Positions 34,991-43,040 of a DNA stretch of 64,000 nt are shown one piece after another; position 1 is the stretch's first letter; each line of letters begins with the position of its first letter. The position numbers and the translations under genes were made by a program. The stretch lies in the NCBI RefSeq assembly GCF_051414055.1, contig NZ_JBLKNX010000003.1, positions 1 through 64,000 of the forward strand. Direction: 5' to 3'. The notes beneath the pieces are model-generated. The model was not told where the DNA came from. It saw only the letters and a program-made list of their open reading frames with translations, and searched no databases. This stretch comes from Halosimplex halobium. GTDB lineage: Archaea; Halobacteriota; Halobacteria; Halobacteriales; Haloarculaceae.

Positions 34991-35295
34991 CGAAGCGCAG
35001 TGATGCCTCTGGCCGGCACAGCTGGCGCTGGTTCACCCTCGCGCCCGACCGGCGAGCCGGCGAGGCCGGCCCGCGAGGTCACCGTCGGATCGGCGACCGG
35101 CCGGACGGGCGCGAGTCTGAGGGGGGCTGAGCGTATCGTGACTGCAGCGTCGTGGAGACGGGACCGTCGAGACTTCGGAGTCTGGCGTCAGGCGGGACGG
35201 ACCCGTGGCCACGACGCGGTTGTCACAGGAAGAGCCCGGAGAGGCTCGAACCGACAGCCGTCACCGGACTGGGAGCCCGGGCGGCCTGCGGACCT
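34991..35295. other. Non-coding stretch with branched stem-loops
   Basis: CTCGCGCCCG (35038-35047) and CGGGCGCGAG (35106-35115) are a 10-bp perfect inverted repeat enclosing smaller stems. Nearer 35230-35280, CCGGGC and GCCCGG flank a hairpin with a TTCGA loop on the minus strand. No ORF of convincing composition is seen on either strand. It may be a transcribed spacer of the minus-strand unit. Confidence 0.45.
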
Positions 35296-35463
35296 TCACG
35301 CGGCGATGGGTTCGAGCATGCGGTCGACCCCGTCGAACCGAACCCGCGCAGGAGTCCGATTGCCGTCGCCCACCGGCGCATCGGCGGACACGGCGGACCC
35401 GGCGTCGGGGCAGGCCGAGCCGTCGGCCCCTGCGGACGCCGGATACGCGCTGAGTTCGGTCAT
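35296..35463 (-). CDS. Small ORF, first of the minus-strand unit
   Basis: This 55-codon frame starts at 35463, about 27 bases after the predicted transcript start of a strong A/T-rich promoter (35512-35529), and has a plausible five-base-pair hairpin in its leader. The predicted peptide (start MTELSAYPASAG, end MLEPIAA) is not recognised. It has the same codon count as the ORF at 34329 but no sequence similarity. It may be a real small gene or a leader peptide. Confidence 0.4.
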   Translation of the reverse strand: MTELSAYPASAGADGSACPDAGSAVSADAPVGDGNRTPARVRFDGVDRMLEPIAA

Positions 35464-35511
35464 GGTCGGGATCACCGCTCGTCTGGGAGCGTACCCGATA
35501 CGTCTACACGG

Positions 35512-35529
35512 ATTTATATTAAATTTTTT
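35512..35529 (-). promoter_or_regulatory. A/T-rich promoter of the minus-strand small-ORF unit
   Basis: Eighteen consecutive A/T bases, reading AAAAAATTTAATATAAAT on the minus strand, stand out in GC-rich surroundings. A TATA box here would start transcription near 35490, upstream of the ORF at 35463. Confidence 0.6.
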
Positions 35530-35606
35530 GCAGGTATGGCAGTCATTGACACGCGAGACCTCTCGGGAGGGTCACATTTATCCCCGTCATCGCCGAAGTA
35601 ACCGGT

Positions 35607-35837
35607 ATGCAGAAACGGATCAAACGCGTCCTGAGCCGTGCTCGCTACGCAGCCATCGGCGCCGCCGTCGGTGCCGGGATCGGCGGCCTCGTCGGCCGCA
35701 ACGCCGCCAGCACCGGCGGCGCCCTCGGCGCTATCGTCGGCGCGACGATCGGCGAGAAGCGGGTCTCGGTCGACTCGTTCATCGACGACGTGAAGGAGAA
35801 GCGCGCCGAACGCGAGGAACTCGCCGCGGAGGAGTAG
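35607..35837 (+). CDS. Small glycine-zipper protein
   Basis: This 76-residue protein has a basic N-terminus (QKRIKRVLSRARYAA), two Gly/Ala-rich glycine-zipper helices (IGAAVGAGIGGLVGR and GGALGAIVGATIGEK), and a charged C-terminus. Glycine-zipper segments pack in membranes, so an inner-membrane or membrane-inserting role is likely; the function is unknown. A TTTAT element at 35577-35581 places transcription close to the ATG at 35607, a leaderless start. Confidence 0.78.
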   Translation: MQKRIKRVLSRARYAAIGAAVGAGIGGLVGRNAASTGGALGAIVGATIGEKRVSVDSFIDDVKEKRAEREELAAEE

Positions 35838-35880
35838 CGCCGGACTGGCGGCCGGACGGCCCGCCCGCCGCCGTGCTGTT

Positions 35881-36192
35881 CTAAACTGCCTGTTCGACGT
35901 GTGCGCGGACGACGTGGCCGCCACAGCCGCACTGCTCGACGTACTCGTAGTCGATAGCGTCGCCGAAGTACTCCTCCAGCACGTCGTAGAGATACGTCTC
36001 CGGGTGGCCGTGTTCGCCGTGGGTCACGAGGTTGACGTGGTTTCCGGGAGCCGTGTGTTCGACGGCGTCGAGCGCCTGCGAGACGACGAGGTCGCGGTCC
36101 TCCGCGTGGTGGGGTTTCTCCAGGTTCGCGGACCAGGAGTTGTCGTGGACGCGGTCGGTCACCGGCTCCACGTCGTCGTGGCTGACGGACAT
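35881..36192 (-). CDS. CGCGG-family putative rSAM-modified RiPP precursor
   Basis: This 103-residue acidic protein carries QCGCGGHVVR near its C-terminus (C88, C90, G91, G92), the signature of a haloarchaeal family annotated as CGCGG, a putative peptide modified by a radical SAM enzyme. The preceding residues have conserved-looking HPETYLYDVLEEYFGD. No radical SAM gene, protease or transporter lies nearby in the window, so it is an orphan here. It is followed upstream by an XPB helicase gene on the same strand. The modification is known only by family name and is not shown by this sequence. Confidence 0.72.
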   Translation of the reverse strand: MSVSHDDVEPVTDRVHDNSWSANLEKPHHAEDRDLVVSQALDAVEHTAPGNHVNLVTHGEHGHPETYLYDVLEEYFGDAIDYEYVEQCGCGGHVVRAHVEQAV

Positions 36193-36260
36193 ACCGTTTC
36201 GTAGGAGTCGCTCACGCGAACCCCTGTCGGCGAACATGTTCCCGTGTCCCGGGCCGGTCC

Positions 36261-38186
36261 TCAGGCGAGACTCGTGTCGTCGTCTTCCCCGGCCGATTCG
36301 TCGTCCCCATCGGTCGGTTCCTCCGGTTCCGCCTCGCCGTCCGCGTCCGCGTCTTCGGAGTCGTCTTCGCCGTCGTCGGGCGCGTCGACGGTGCGCTCCC
36401 GTACCTGCACGCCCTTGCCGGCGAGGTAGCGCATCTGTCGGCGGGCGAACTCCTCCTCGCGGGCGCCCTGCGTCGCCAGGACGTACATCAGCGCCCGCCC
36501 CGCGGGGCGCATCGTCCGGCCGGCGCGCTGGGTGCCCTGCCGCCGGGACCCGCCCAGTCCCGACGCGACGATGGCCAGCGAGGCGTCGGGGAGGTCGATC
36601 CCCTCGTCGCCGACCCGCGAGACGACCAGCGTGTCCAGCGCCCCCTCGCGGAACTGCTCGAACTTCCGGGCGCGCTCGTGGTGGGGGGTGTCGCCGCTGA
36701 TGAACGGGGCGTCCAGCGCCGCGGCCAGCTCGCGGCCCTGGTCGAGGTAGTCGACGAACACCAGCGCCTTCTGCTCGGGGTGCTCCCGGAGGATCCGCCG
36801 CGTCTCCTCGACCTTCGCGGGGTTCGAGGCGGCGATCTGGCGCCGTTCGTGGCCCTCGCTGCCCACGTACTCGTTGCGGTGGTCGTCGTCGGTCCACGGG
36901 ACGTAGCGGATCTCGACGGTGGGTTCGGCGACGAACCCCTCGTCGAACAGCGCGTCCCAGTCGGTGCCGATGGGCGGCCCGATCAGCGTGAAGATCTCCT
37001 CCTGCAGGTCGTCCTCGCGGACGGGCGACGCCGAGAGGCCGAGCCGGTGGCGGGTCTGGAGGTTCGCGCTCCGGCGGTACACGTCGCTGGGGACGTGCTG
37101 GACCTCGTCGTAGACGATGAGTCCCCACTCCCGGGAGTCGAACAGGTGCCGGTGGCGGTCCATCCCCGCGGTCTGGTAGGTGGCGACCGTGACGGGCCGT
37201 ACGTCCTTCTTCCCGCCGTGGTACTCGCCGACCTGGGTCTCGTCCAGCGTCGTATGCGCGAGCAGCTCGTCGCGCCACTGCCGGACGAGTTCGCGGCTGG
37301 GGACCAGGATCAGGGTCTCCCCGCCAACGCGCTCGACGATCCCCATCGCCGCGACGGTCTTGCCGCTCCCGGGCGGTCCGACGAGCACGCCCGACTTGGT
37401 CTCCATGAACCGACTCACCCAGTCGTGCTGGTACTCGCGCAGGTCGAGGTTGAGGGAGAGATCGAGCGGGTCGCCCGACTCCAGGTCCCGCTCGTCCTGG
37501 ACGGGGTAGCCCGCCTCGTAGAGGATCCGCTTGACCTCGGCGGTGGCCTCCTCGGCGACCCAGCTCTCCGTGTCGGAGATCGGCGCCCGGAGGTGCTCGT
37601 CGCCGAGCTTCTGCCGGGCGACGTTGCCCATCAGGTTCTCCGTCGCCGCCTCGAGGACGACGTAGCCGTCCTCGTGGGTCTTCAGGGTGAACTGGTGGGC
37701 ACGCTTCCACTGGTCGCCGATCCACTCCTCCAGGTCGGGATACCGCTGGGGCAGCACGTCCCGGACCGTCCCGAGCAGTCCCTTCAGGTCCTCGTAGGGG
37801 GCCTGCCACACGTCGGAGTCGTCGATCTCGTAGACGTACCCCTGGTCCCCGTTGGTGTCGACCAGCCGCGCGAACTGCGAGAGCTGGGCGCGCGTGAACT
37901 GCGCGGGTCGGTCGACGACGATCTGGCGGCGGTCCGGGAAGACGACGAACCGCTCGCGGTCGGCGTAGTCGGTCCATTCCGCCGGGTACCACACCGTCGG
38001 GTCCTGGGACACGTCCCGGCTCACCACCGACCCCTCCCGTTCGAGGTCGGCGAGCCACGACTCGACGGTCTCGCGGGATTCCTCGACGTTGCGGGCGACC
38101 TCCTCGGTCGTCAACACCGGGTTGCCCGCCGCCTCGACCGCCTCGTGGAACCGGTCCAGCGACGGCTTCCCCTGGTCGTCTGTCAC
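36261..38186 (-). CDS. XPB/Rad25-like superfamily 2 DNA helicase
   Basis: This 641-residue helicase starts at GTG 38186. An N-terminal helix-turn-helix (LTTEEVARNVEESRETVESW) and a damage-recognition-like region precede two RecA domains with Walker A VGPPGSGKT, the DEVQH box, SASP (motif III) and QRAGRTMRP (motif VI). A disordered tail of about 45 Asp/Glu residues ends the protein. XPB relatives act in nucleotide-excision repair or transcription; haloarchaea usually have several. The start choice skips an upstream frame to 38240 that lacks an acidic profile. Confidence 0.9.
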   Translation of the reverse strand: MTDDQGKPSLDRFHEAVEAAGNPVLTTEEVARNVEESRETVESWLADLEREGSVVSRDVSQDPTVWYPAEWTDYADRERFVVFPDRRQIVVDRPAQFTRAQLSQFARLVDTNGDQGYVYEIDDSDVWQAPYEDLKGLLGTVRDVLPQRYPDLEEWIGDQWKRAHQFTLKTHEDGYVVLEAATENLMGNVARQKLGDEHLRAPISDTESWVAEEATAEVKRILYEAGYPVQDERDLESGDPLDLSLNLDLREYQHDWVSRFMETKSGVLVGPPGSGKTVAAMGIVERVGGETLILVPSRELVRQWRDELLAHTTLDETQVGEYHGGKKDVRPVTVATYQTAGMDRHRHLFDSREWGLIVYDEVQHVPSDVYRRSANLQTRHRLGLSASPVREDDLQEEIFTLIGPPIGTDWDALFDEGFVAEPTVEIRYVPWTDDDHRNEYVGSEGHERRQIAASNPAKVEETRRILREHPEQKALVFVDYLDQGRELAAALDAPFISGDTPHHERARKFEQFREGALDTLVVSRVGDEGIDLPDASLAIVASGLGGSRRQGTQRAGRTMRPAGRALMYVLATQGAREEEFARRQMRYLAGKGVQVRERTVDAPDDGEDDSEDADADGEAEPEEPTDGDDESAGEDDDTSLA

Positions 38187-38567
38187 GCTCACCGCTTGGC
38201 GACGCCGCGACAAGGGGGTTTCGTCTGCCGGCGCCCGCACCGGCCGTCACCGGCTCCAAACTGTCGAATCTAAATACTACTCATCGATCCGTCTTAGGCC
38301 AGGATCGAGACGGACTGACTTCGTACCGGTCCAGGTCGAACGTTTCCGGGTTAGAGCCGACAGTGCGCCCGAAAATCGGTTCGGAAAGCACCAGGGGGCT
38401 GTGTCACGACGGTTCGGTCCGCGATATCGTAGAGTGTCGGAGACGCCGTCGAAACGCCCCGTATCGGGGGTCGACGCCGACCGGGGTCCGATCGTGATTA
38501 CGGCGCCGAGAAATGCGCTGGAACCGTCATGTACGAGAAGTAGACAGGGAACGGATAGATAGCCGAG
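38187..38567. other. Intergenic region upstream of the helicase, no gene seen
   Basis: This holds the probable helicase promoter (TAAATACTA near 38270-38278, minus-strand TTTAGA) and otherwise no convincing ORF or repeat. It separates the housekeeping part of the window from the sugar-utilisation island. Confidence 0.5.
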
Positions 38568-39332
38568 TTACGAGTAAGTGACGTTGAGTTCGAGGACGTT
38601 GGCGGTTTCGAGGACGCGCTTGGGGAGTTCCTCGCGGAAGCGGTGGTCCTCGAAGCGGTGGGAGGGGCCGGAGACGGAGATGGCGCCGAGGACGCGGTCG
38701 TCGTTGCTGAGGACGGGCGCGGCGACGCAGCGCAGGCCCGAGAGGCGTTCCTCGTCGTCGAACGCGACGCCGCGCTCGCGGATCTCGGCGAGGTTCTCGA
38801 ACAGTTCGTCGCGGTCGGTGACGGTGCGCTCGGTCGTCTCGGGAAGGCCGTGGCGGTCGATGATCTCGTCGACGCGCTCCTCCGAGAGGTGTGCGAGGAT
38901 GGCCTTGCCCAGCGCGGTGCTGTGGAGACAGACCCGGTTGCCGACGTGTTCTTTCACGCGGACGGCGTTCTCGCCGCGGGTCCGGTAGAGGTACGTGCCC
39001 TTGCCGTGTTCCTCGACGAGCAGGTTACAGAGCTCGCCGGTCTCGTCGGCCAGCCGGTCGAGCTCCGGCCGGGCGATCTCGAAGATCTGCGACTGGTTGC
39101 GGGCGTACGCGCCGTGTTCGAGAAAGCGGAGGCCGATGCGGTACTCGTCGTCGTCCTTGACGACGTAGGCCTCCTGTTCGAGCGTGCTGAGGTAGTTGTG
39201 GACCGTACTCTTGGGCAGGTCCAGGTGCGTCGACAGCTCCGTCACGCCCGCGCCCCCGAGCTCCTGCAGCCCACCGATGATCCGGAAGGTGCGTTCGACC
39301 GATTTCACCGTGTTCCGCGCGGTCTGCGCCAT
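38568..39332 (-). CDS. IclR-family transcriptional regulator (first)
   Basis: This 254-residue regulator has an N-terminal winged helix (about 5-70, GGAGVTELSTHLDLPKSTVH) and a C-terminal effector-binding GAF-like domain with the usual GKAILAHLSEE and SISGPSHRF-like strings. In Haloferax the xylose and arabinose pathway is controlled by IclR-type regulator XacR; this one is likely to play that role for the neighbouring sugar genes. The ATG at 39332 is 27 bases from a TTATTA box (39357-39362), supporting a leaderless start, rather than an ATG four codons upstream. A short 6-bp dyad, ACCGTT/AACGGT, lies at 39362-39384. Confidence 0.92.
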   Translation of the reverse strand: MAQTARNTVKSVERTFRIIGGLQELGGAGVTELSTHLDLPKSTVHNYLSTLEQEAYVVKDDDEYRIGLRFLEHGAYARNQSQIFEIARPELDRLADETGELCNLLVEEHGKGTYLYRTRGENAVRVKEHVGNRVCLHSTALGKAILAHLSEERVDEIIDRHGLPETTERTVTDRDELFENLAEIRERGVAFDDEERLSGLRCVAAPVLSNDDRVLGAISVSGPSHRFEDHRFREELPKRVLETANVLELNVTYS

Positions 39333-39426
39333 ACCCGGAGCCAATACACTGGGCGGTAATAACCGTTCTGCAATCGCAAACGGTCGTTCAGAAGTTCACT
39401 CGGAACCGAGCCAATCTTCGAAGCCG

Positions 39427-40287
39427 TCAGACCGTCGTGACCGGGTTCGTCAGCGTCCCGATGTCCTCGATATCGATCTCGACGAGGTCGCCCTCGCGGA
39501 GGGTGAAATCGCCCTCCGGAACGAGGGCCGTTCCGGTCATCAGAACGGTCAGGTCGGGGACGACGTTGTGGCGGGTGAGATAGGAGGTCAGTTCCTCGCA
39601 GGTGCGGACCATCTCGCCGGTGTTGGTCGTGCCGTCGTAGACGACCTCGCCGTCGCGGTGGATCTGCATCGTCATCTCCAGGTCGTGGGGGTCGTCGACC
39701 TCGCTCGCCGAGGCCACGCAGGGACCGAGCGCGGCACAGCGCTCGTAGACCTTCGCCTGGGGGAGGTACAGCGGGTTCTCGCCCTCGATCGAGCGGCTGG
39801 ACATGTCGTTGCCGATGGTGAACCCGACGATCTCGCCCTGGTAGAGGACGACCGCGAGTTCCGGCTCGGGTGTGTCCCAGGTCGAGTCACCGCGGATGCC
39901 GACGTGGTCGTCCGGGCCGACCGTCCGGCTGGGCGTCGCCTTGAAGAAGACCTCCGGGCGCTCGCTCTCGTAGACGTCGATGTACACGTCGGGTTTGTCG
40001 CTCTCCTCCTGGCGGGCCTCCTCGCTGATCTGGTAGGTGACGCCGGAGGCCCACACCTCGGGCGGTTCGACGGGCAGGACGAGGTCGTCGTCGTCGATCT
40101 CGATCTCCTCGGCGTCGTCGAGGTAGGCCTCGGCGGCCTCGTCGAGGCCGTGGCGCGTCTCGTCGGCCGCGAGCAGTTCGACGACCGTCGACGGACCGCC
40201 GGGCGCGCTCGTCAGGTCGTATGCGTCGTCTCCGTCGGACACTACCAGCCGCTCGTCGTCCCCGCGCGTCACTCGAAAGTATCTCAT
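39427..40287 (-). CDS. Fumarylacetoacetate hydrolase-family protein (2-keto-3-deoxy-pentonate dehydratase type)
   Basis: This 286-residue FAH-fold protein has the metal-binding EPELAVVLYQGEIVGFTIGNDMS stretch of the family split by a few residues. In Haloferax a member of this family (HVO_B0027) dehydrates 2-keto-3-deoxyxylonate to alpha-ketoglutarate semialdehyde in the oxidative xylose pathway. The xylose dehydrogenase at 55627-56694 makes that the best guess here. A TATA-like TATTTAG (40313-40319) lies 28 bases from the ATG at 40287. Other FAH hydrolases or decarboxylases are possible, so the exact reaction is inferred. Confidence 0.82.
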   Translation of the reverse strand: MRYFRVTRGDDERLVVSDGDDAYDLTSAPGGPSTVVELLAADETRHGLDEAAEAYLDDAEEIEIDDDDLVLPVEPPEVWASGVTYQISEEARQEESDKPDVYIDVYESERPEVFFKATPSRTVGPDDHVGIRGDSTWDTPEPELAVVLYQGEIVGFTIGNDMSSRSIEGENPLYLPQAKVYERCAALGPCVASASEVDDPHDLEMTMQIHRDGEVVYDGTTNTGEMVRTCEELTSYLTRHNVVPDLTVLMTGTALVPEGDFTLREGDLVEIDIEDIGTLTNPVTTV

Positions 40288-40520
40288 GCTACTGACTGTG
40301 ATGGCCAGCCAGTATTTAGTTTTGCCGGGCGACGGCCGGCCGCGCGAATCGCGACACCACGACCCCGGTCGCCGCCCCGTCGACTCCGACCGTCGAGGCG
40401 TCCCGGCGAGCGTCGACACTCCGCGAACGGGCCGAATCACCCCGGCAAGACCGCCCGGGGCCGCGGCGAGGGGCACCGCCATCGCAAGAGTTTTTGAGCG
40501 TTCGAGAGAGGTGAACACAC

Positions 40521-41486
40521 ATGGACGTAGGTGTGCTGACCGTGGCACTCGGCGGCGAATCGATCGACGACGCGTTCGCGTACCTGGCCGACCAGGGCGT
40601 CGACGCGGTGGAACTGGGCTGTGGCGGGTTCGTCGGCGACGACCACCTCCCGCGCGAGGCGTATCTCGACGACGAGGACGCCCAGGCCGAACTGCAGGAC
40701 CTGCTCGACGAGCACGACCTGTACGTCTCGGCGCTGGCGACCCACAACAACCCGCTGCACCCCGACGACGAGCGGGCAGAGCGGGCCGACACGGAACTCC
40801 GGGAGGCCATCGAGCTGGCCGACCAGCTCGGTGTCGACGCCGTGACGACCTTTTCGGGACTGCCCGCCGGCAGCCCCGCGGGCGAGGTGCCCAACTGGAT
40901 TACTGCGCCGTGGCCCAACGAGCACCACGAGGCCCACGAGTACCAGTGGGAGGTCGCCGAGGAGTACTGGTCGGACATCGCCGAGCACGCGAAAGCCCAC
41001 GACGTGTACGTCGGCATCGAGATGCACCCCAACATGCTGGTCTACGAACCGACCGGCATGCTCGAACTCCGCGAGCGCACCAACGAGTACATCGGCGCGA
41101 ACTTCGACCCGTCGCACCTGTTCTGGCAGGGCATCGACATCACCGAGGCCATCCGCTTCCTCGGCGAGGAGGACGCCATCCACCACTTCCACGCCAAGGA
41201 CACGAAGGTCTACGAGTCTAACTCCCGCGTCAAGGGCGTCCTCGACACCGAACCCTACACGGAGGAGCCGGACCGTTCGTGGCTCTTCCGCTCTATCGGC
41301 TACGGTCACGGCGAGGAGTTCTGGAAGGACGTGGTGTCGACGCTGCGGATGGTCGACTACGACGGCGCCCTCTCCATCGAGCACGAGGACTCGCTGACCT
41401 CGCCCAACGAGGGGCTGGAGAAGGCCATCGACGTGCTCCAGCGCTCCGTCTTCGAGACGACCCCCGGCGACGCCTACTGGGCCTGA
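40521..41486 (+). CDS. Sugar phosphate isomerase/epimerase (xylose isomerase-like TIM barrel)
   Basis: This 321-residue protein has the AP-endonuclease-2/xylose-isomerase TIM barrel: EMHPN with a metal-binding glutamate, FDPSHLFWQGID, HFHAKDTK and LSIEHED are the metal and substrate strands. A Shine-Dalgarno-like GAGGTGA (40507-40513) precedes the ATG by seven bases, and a T-rich promoter lies further upstream. It is separated by four bases from the Gfo/Idh/MocA gene, so they form an operon. The substrate is a sugar or keto-sugar; which one is not clear. Confidence 0.9.
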   Translation: MDVGVLTVALGGESIDDAFAYLADQGVDAVELGCGGFVGDDHLPREAYLDDEDAQAELQDLLDEHDLYVSALATHNNPLHPDDERAERADTELREAIELADQLGVDAVTTFSGLPAGSPAGEVPNWITAPWPNEHHEAHEYQWEVAEEYWSDIAEHAKAHDVYVGIEMHPNMLVYEPTGMLELRERTNEYIGANFDPSHLFWQGIDITEAIRFLGEEDAIHHFHAKDTKVYESNSRVKGVLDTEPYTEEPDRSWLFRSIGYGHGEEFWKDVVSTLRMVDYDGALSIEHEDSLTSPNEGLEKAIDVLQRSVFETTPGDAYWA

Positions 41487-41490
41487 AACC

Positions 41491-42645
41491 ATGAGTGACG
41501 AACCACTCTCCGTCGGCGTGCTCGGCTACCGCTTCATGGGCAAGGCCCACGCCAACGCGCTTGCGCGCCTCCCGATGTTCTTTCCGGAGGCCCCCGAGGT
41601 CGAGCGCGACGTGATCGTCGGCCGCGACGAGGAGGCGCTGGCCGAGGCGGCCGACCAGCTGGGATTCGAGCGGTACGCGACCGACTGGGAAGACGTGGTC
41701 GAGGAGGTGGACGTGTTCTACAACCTCGGGCCGAACAACGTCCACGCCGACCCCTCCATCGCCGCGCTCGAAGCGGACACGCACGTCTTCTGTGAGAAAC
41801 CGCTGGCGCACACCCTCGAAGACGCCGAGCGGATGCGTGACGCCGCCCGCGACTCGGACGCCACCGCGGGCATCGCCTTCAACTACCGGTTCATCCCCGC
41901 CATCCAGTACGCGAAGAACCTCATCGATGCGGGCGAACTCGGCGAGATCCACCACGTCCGCGGGCAGTATCTGCAGGACTGGCTGGTCGATCCCGAAGCA
42001 CCGTGGTCCTGGCGCAACTCCGAGGAGGTCGCCGGCTCGGGCGCGCTGGGTGACCTGGGCGCCCACACCATCGACCTGGCGCGATTCCTCGTCGGCGACC
42101 GCGCGGGCGACATCGCGCGGCTGTCGGGCCACCTCCAGACGTTCGTCGACGAGCGGCCCGTCCCCGGCGGCGACGAGGGCTCGCTGGAGGGCGAGGGCGG
42201 CGGGTCGACCGAGACTCGCGAAGTGACCGTCGACGACGCCTACACGGCCCAGGCCGAGTTCGAGAGCGGCGCGATGGCCACCTTCGAGGCCTCGCGGTTC
42301 GCCAACGGCCGAAAGAACGACCACACGATCGCCATCGAGGGCTCGAAGGGCAGCCTCTCGTTCTCGCTCGAACGGCTGAACGAGCTGGAACTGCTCACCG
42401 AGGGGGATCGGGGCTTCCAGACGATCAACGTGACGGATCCCGACGACCCGTACATCGACCACTGGTGGCCCCCGGGCCACGTCATCGGCTGGGAGCACAC
42501 GTTCGTCCACGAGAACTACGAGTTCCTCTCGGCCGCGGCGGCCGACGAGGCCCACTTGCCCTCCTTCGAGGACGGCTACCGCGTCCAGGAACTGCTCGCC
42601 GCCGTCGAGGAGTCCGACGACGCCGGCGAGTGGGTCGACGTGTAG
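41491..42645 (+). CDS. Gfo/Idh/MocA-family oxidoreductase
   Basis: This 384-residue NAD(P)-dependent sugar dehydrogenase has the Rossmann start GVLGYRFMGKAHANALA, the EKPLAHTLEDAERM motif with its catalytic lysine, and the C-terminal alpha/beta domain with YRFIPAIQYAK and ALGDLGAHTIDLARFLVGD. It is transcribed with the TIM-barrel isomerase upstream. Enzymes of this type oxidise inositol, glucose or 3-keto-sugars. Together with the neighbouring TIM barrel and the ThuA protein at 47338 they fit a keto-glycoside route, an inference. Confidence 0.9.
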   Translation: MSDEPLSVGVLGYRFMGKAHANALARLPMFFPEAPEVERDVIVGRDEEALAEAADQLGFERYATDWEDVVEEVDVFYNLGPNNVHADPSIAALEADTHVFCEKPLAHTLEDAERMRDAARDSDATAGIAFNYRFIPAIQYAKNLIDAGELGEIHHVRGQYLQDWLVDPEAPWSWRNSEEVAGSGALGDLGAHTIDLARFLVGDRAGDIARLSGHLQTFVDERPVPGGDEGSLEGEGGGSTETREVTVDDAYTAQAEFESGAMATFEASRFANGRKNDHTIAIEGSKGSLSFSLERLNELELLTEGDRGFQTINVTDPDDPYIDHWWPPGHVIGWEHTFVHENYEFLSAAAADEAHLPSFEDGYRVQELLAAVEESDDAGEWVDV

Positions 42646-42852
42646 ACGAACGCGACTCCCGATCGAGACCCCAGGCGTTTTCCAGAGTCCGAAAGCCGTT
42701 CTCTCCTGCACAGCCCCAGTACGTCGATGGATCGACCGTGTTCGGCAGTGACGGAGTGAGAGGCGCGGCGATCCGTCCGACAGCGTGGTCTATCTCGACA
42801 GAACTCACCCGGGACTCTCCGGAACTGTTTCGATCGAATGACACGAGATTAC

Positions 42853-42890
42853 AGAATTACGAGTGTAATAATTCTCACTCGATATCGAGT
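42853..42890. promoter_or_regulatory. A/T-rich palindromes between convergent genes
   Basis: AGAATTA (42853-42859) and TAATTCT (42869-42875) form a 7-bp dyad, directly followed by the perfect 14-bp palindrome ACTCGATATCGAGT (42877-42890). Both stand in an A/T-rich island in otherwise GC-rich DNA, between two genes facing each other. They look like protein-binding sites, possibly for an IclR regulator, or bidirectional terminators. The rest of 42646-43040 holds no gene that I can see. Confidence 0.5.
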
Positions 42891-43040
42891 AAACGTTTGG
42901 AGTGGGCGGCGTTCGGCCCCGACCGGCCGAAGCGAGTGCGGCGACAGGGAACGGGCGGACGAGAGGGCCCGAACCGGCGGTGCGACGGGGACAGCGTTCG
43001 AACCGACAGTGTGACGGGGGAGGCGGTGCGAGCCGGCTGT

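Noticed and set aside
35152..35601. 149-codon plus-strand frame ending in the glycine-zipper promoter region
   Set aside because: Basic, Arg/Gly-rich shadow composition; the minus strand has better candidates.
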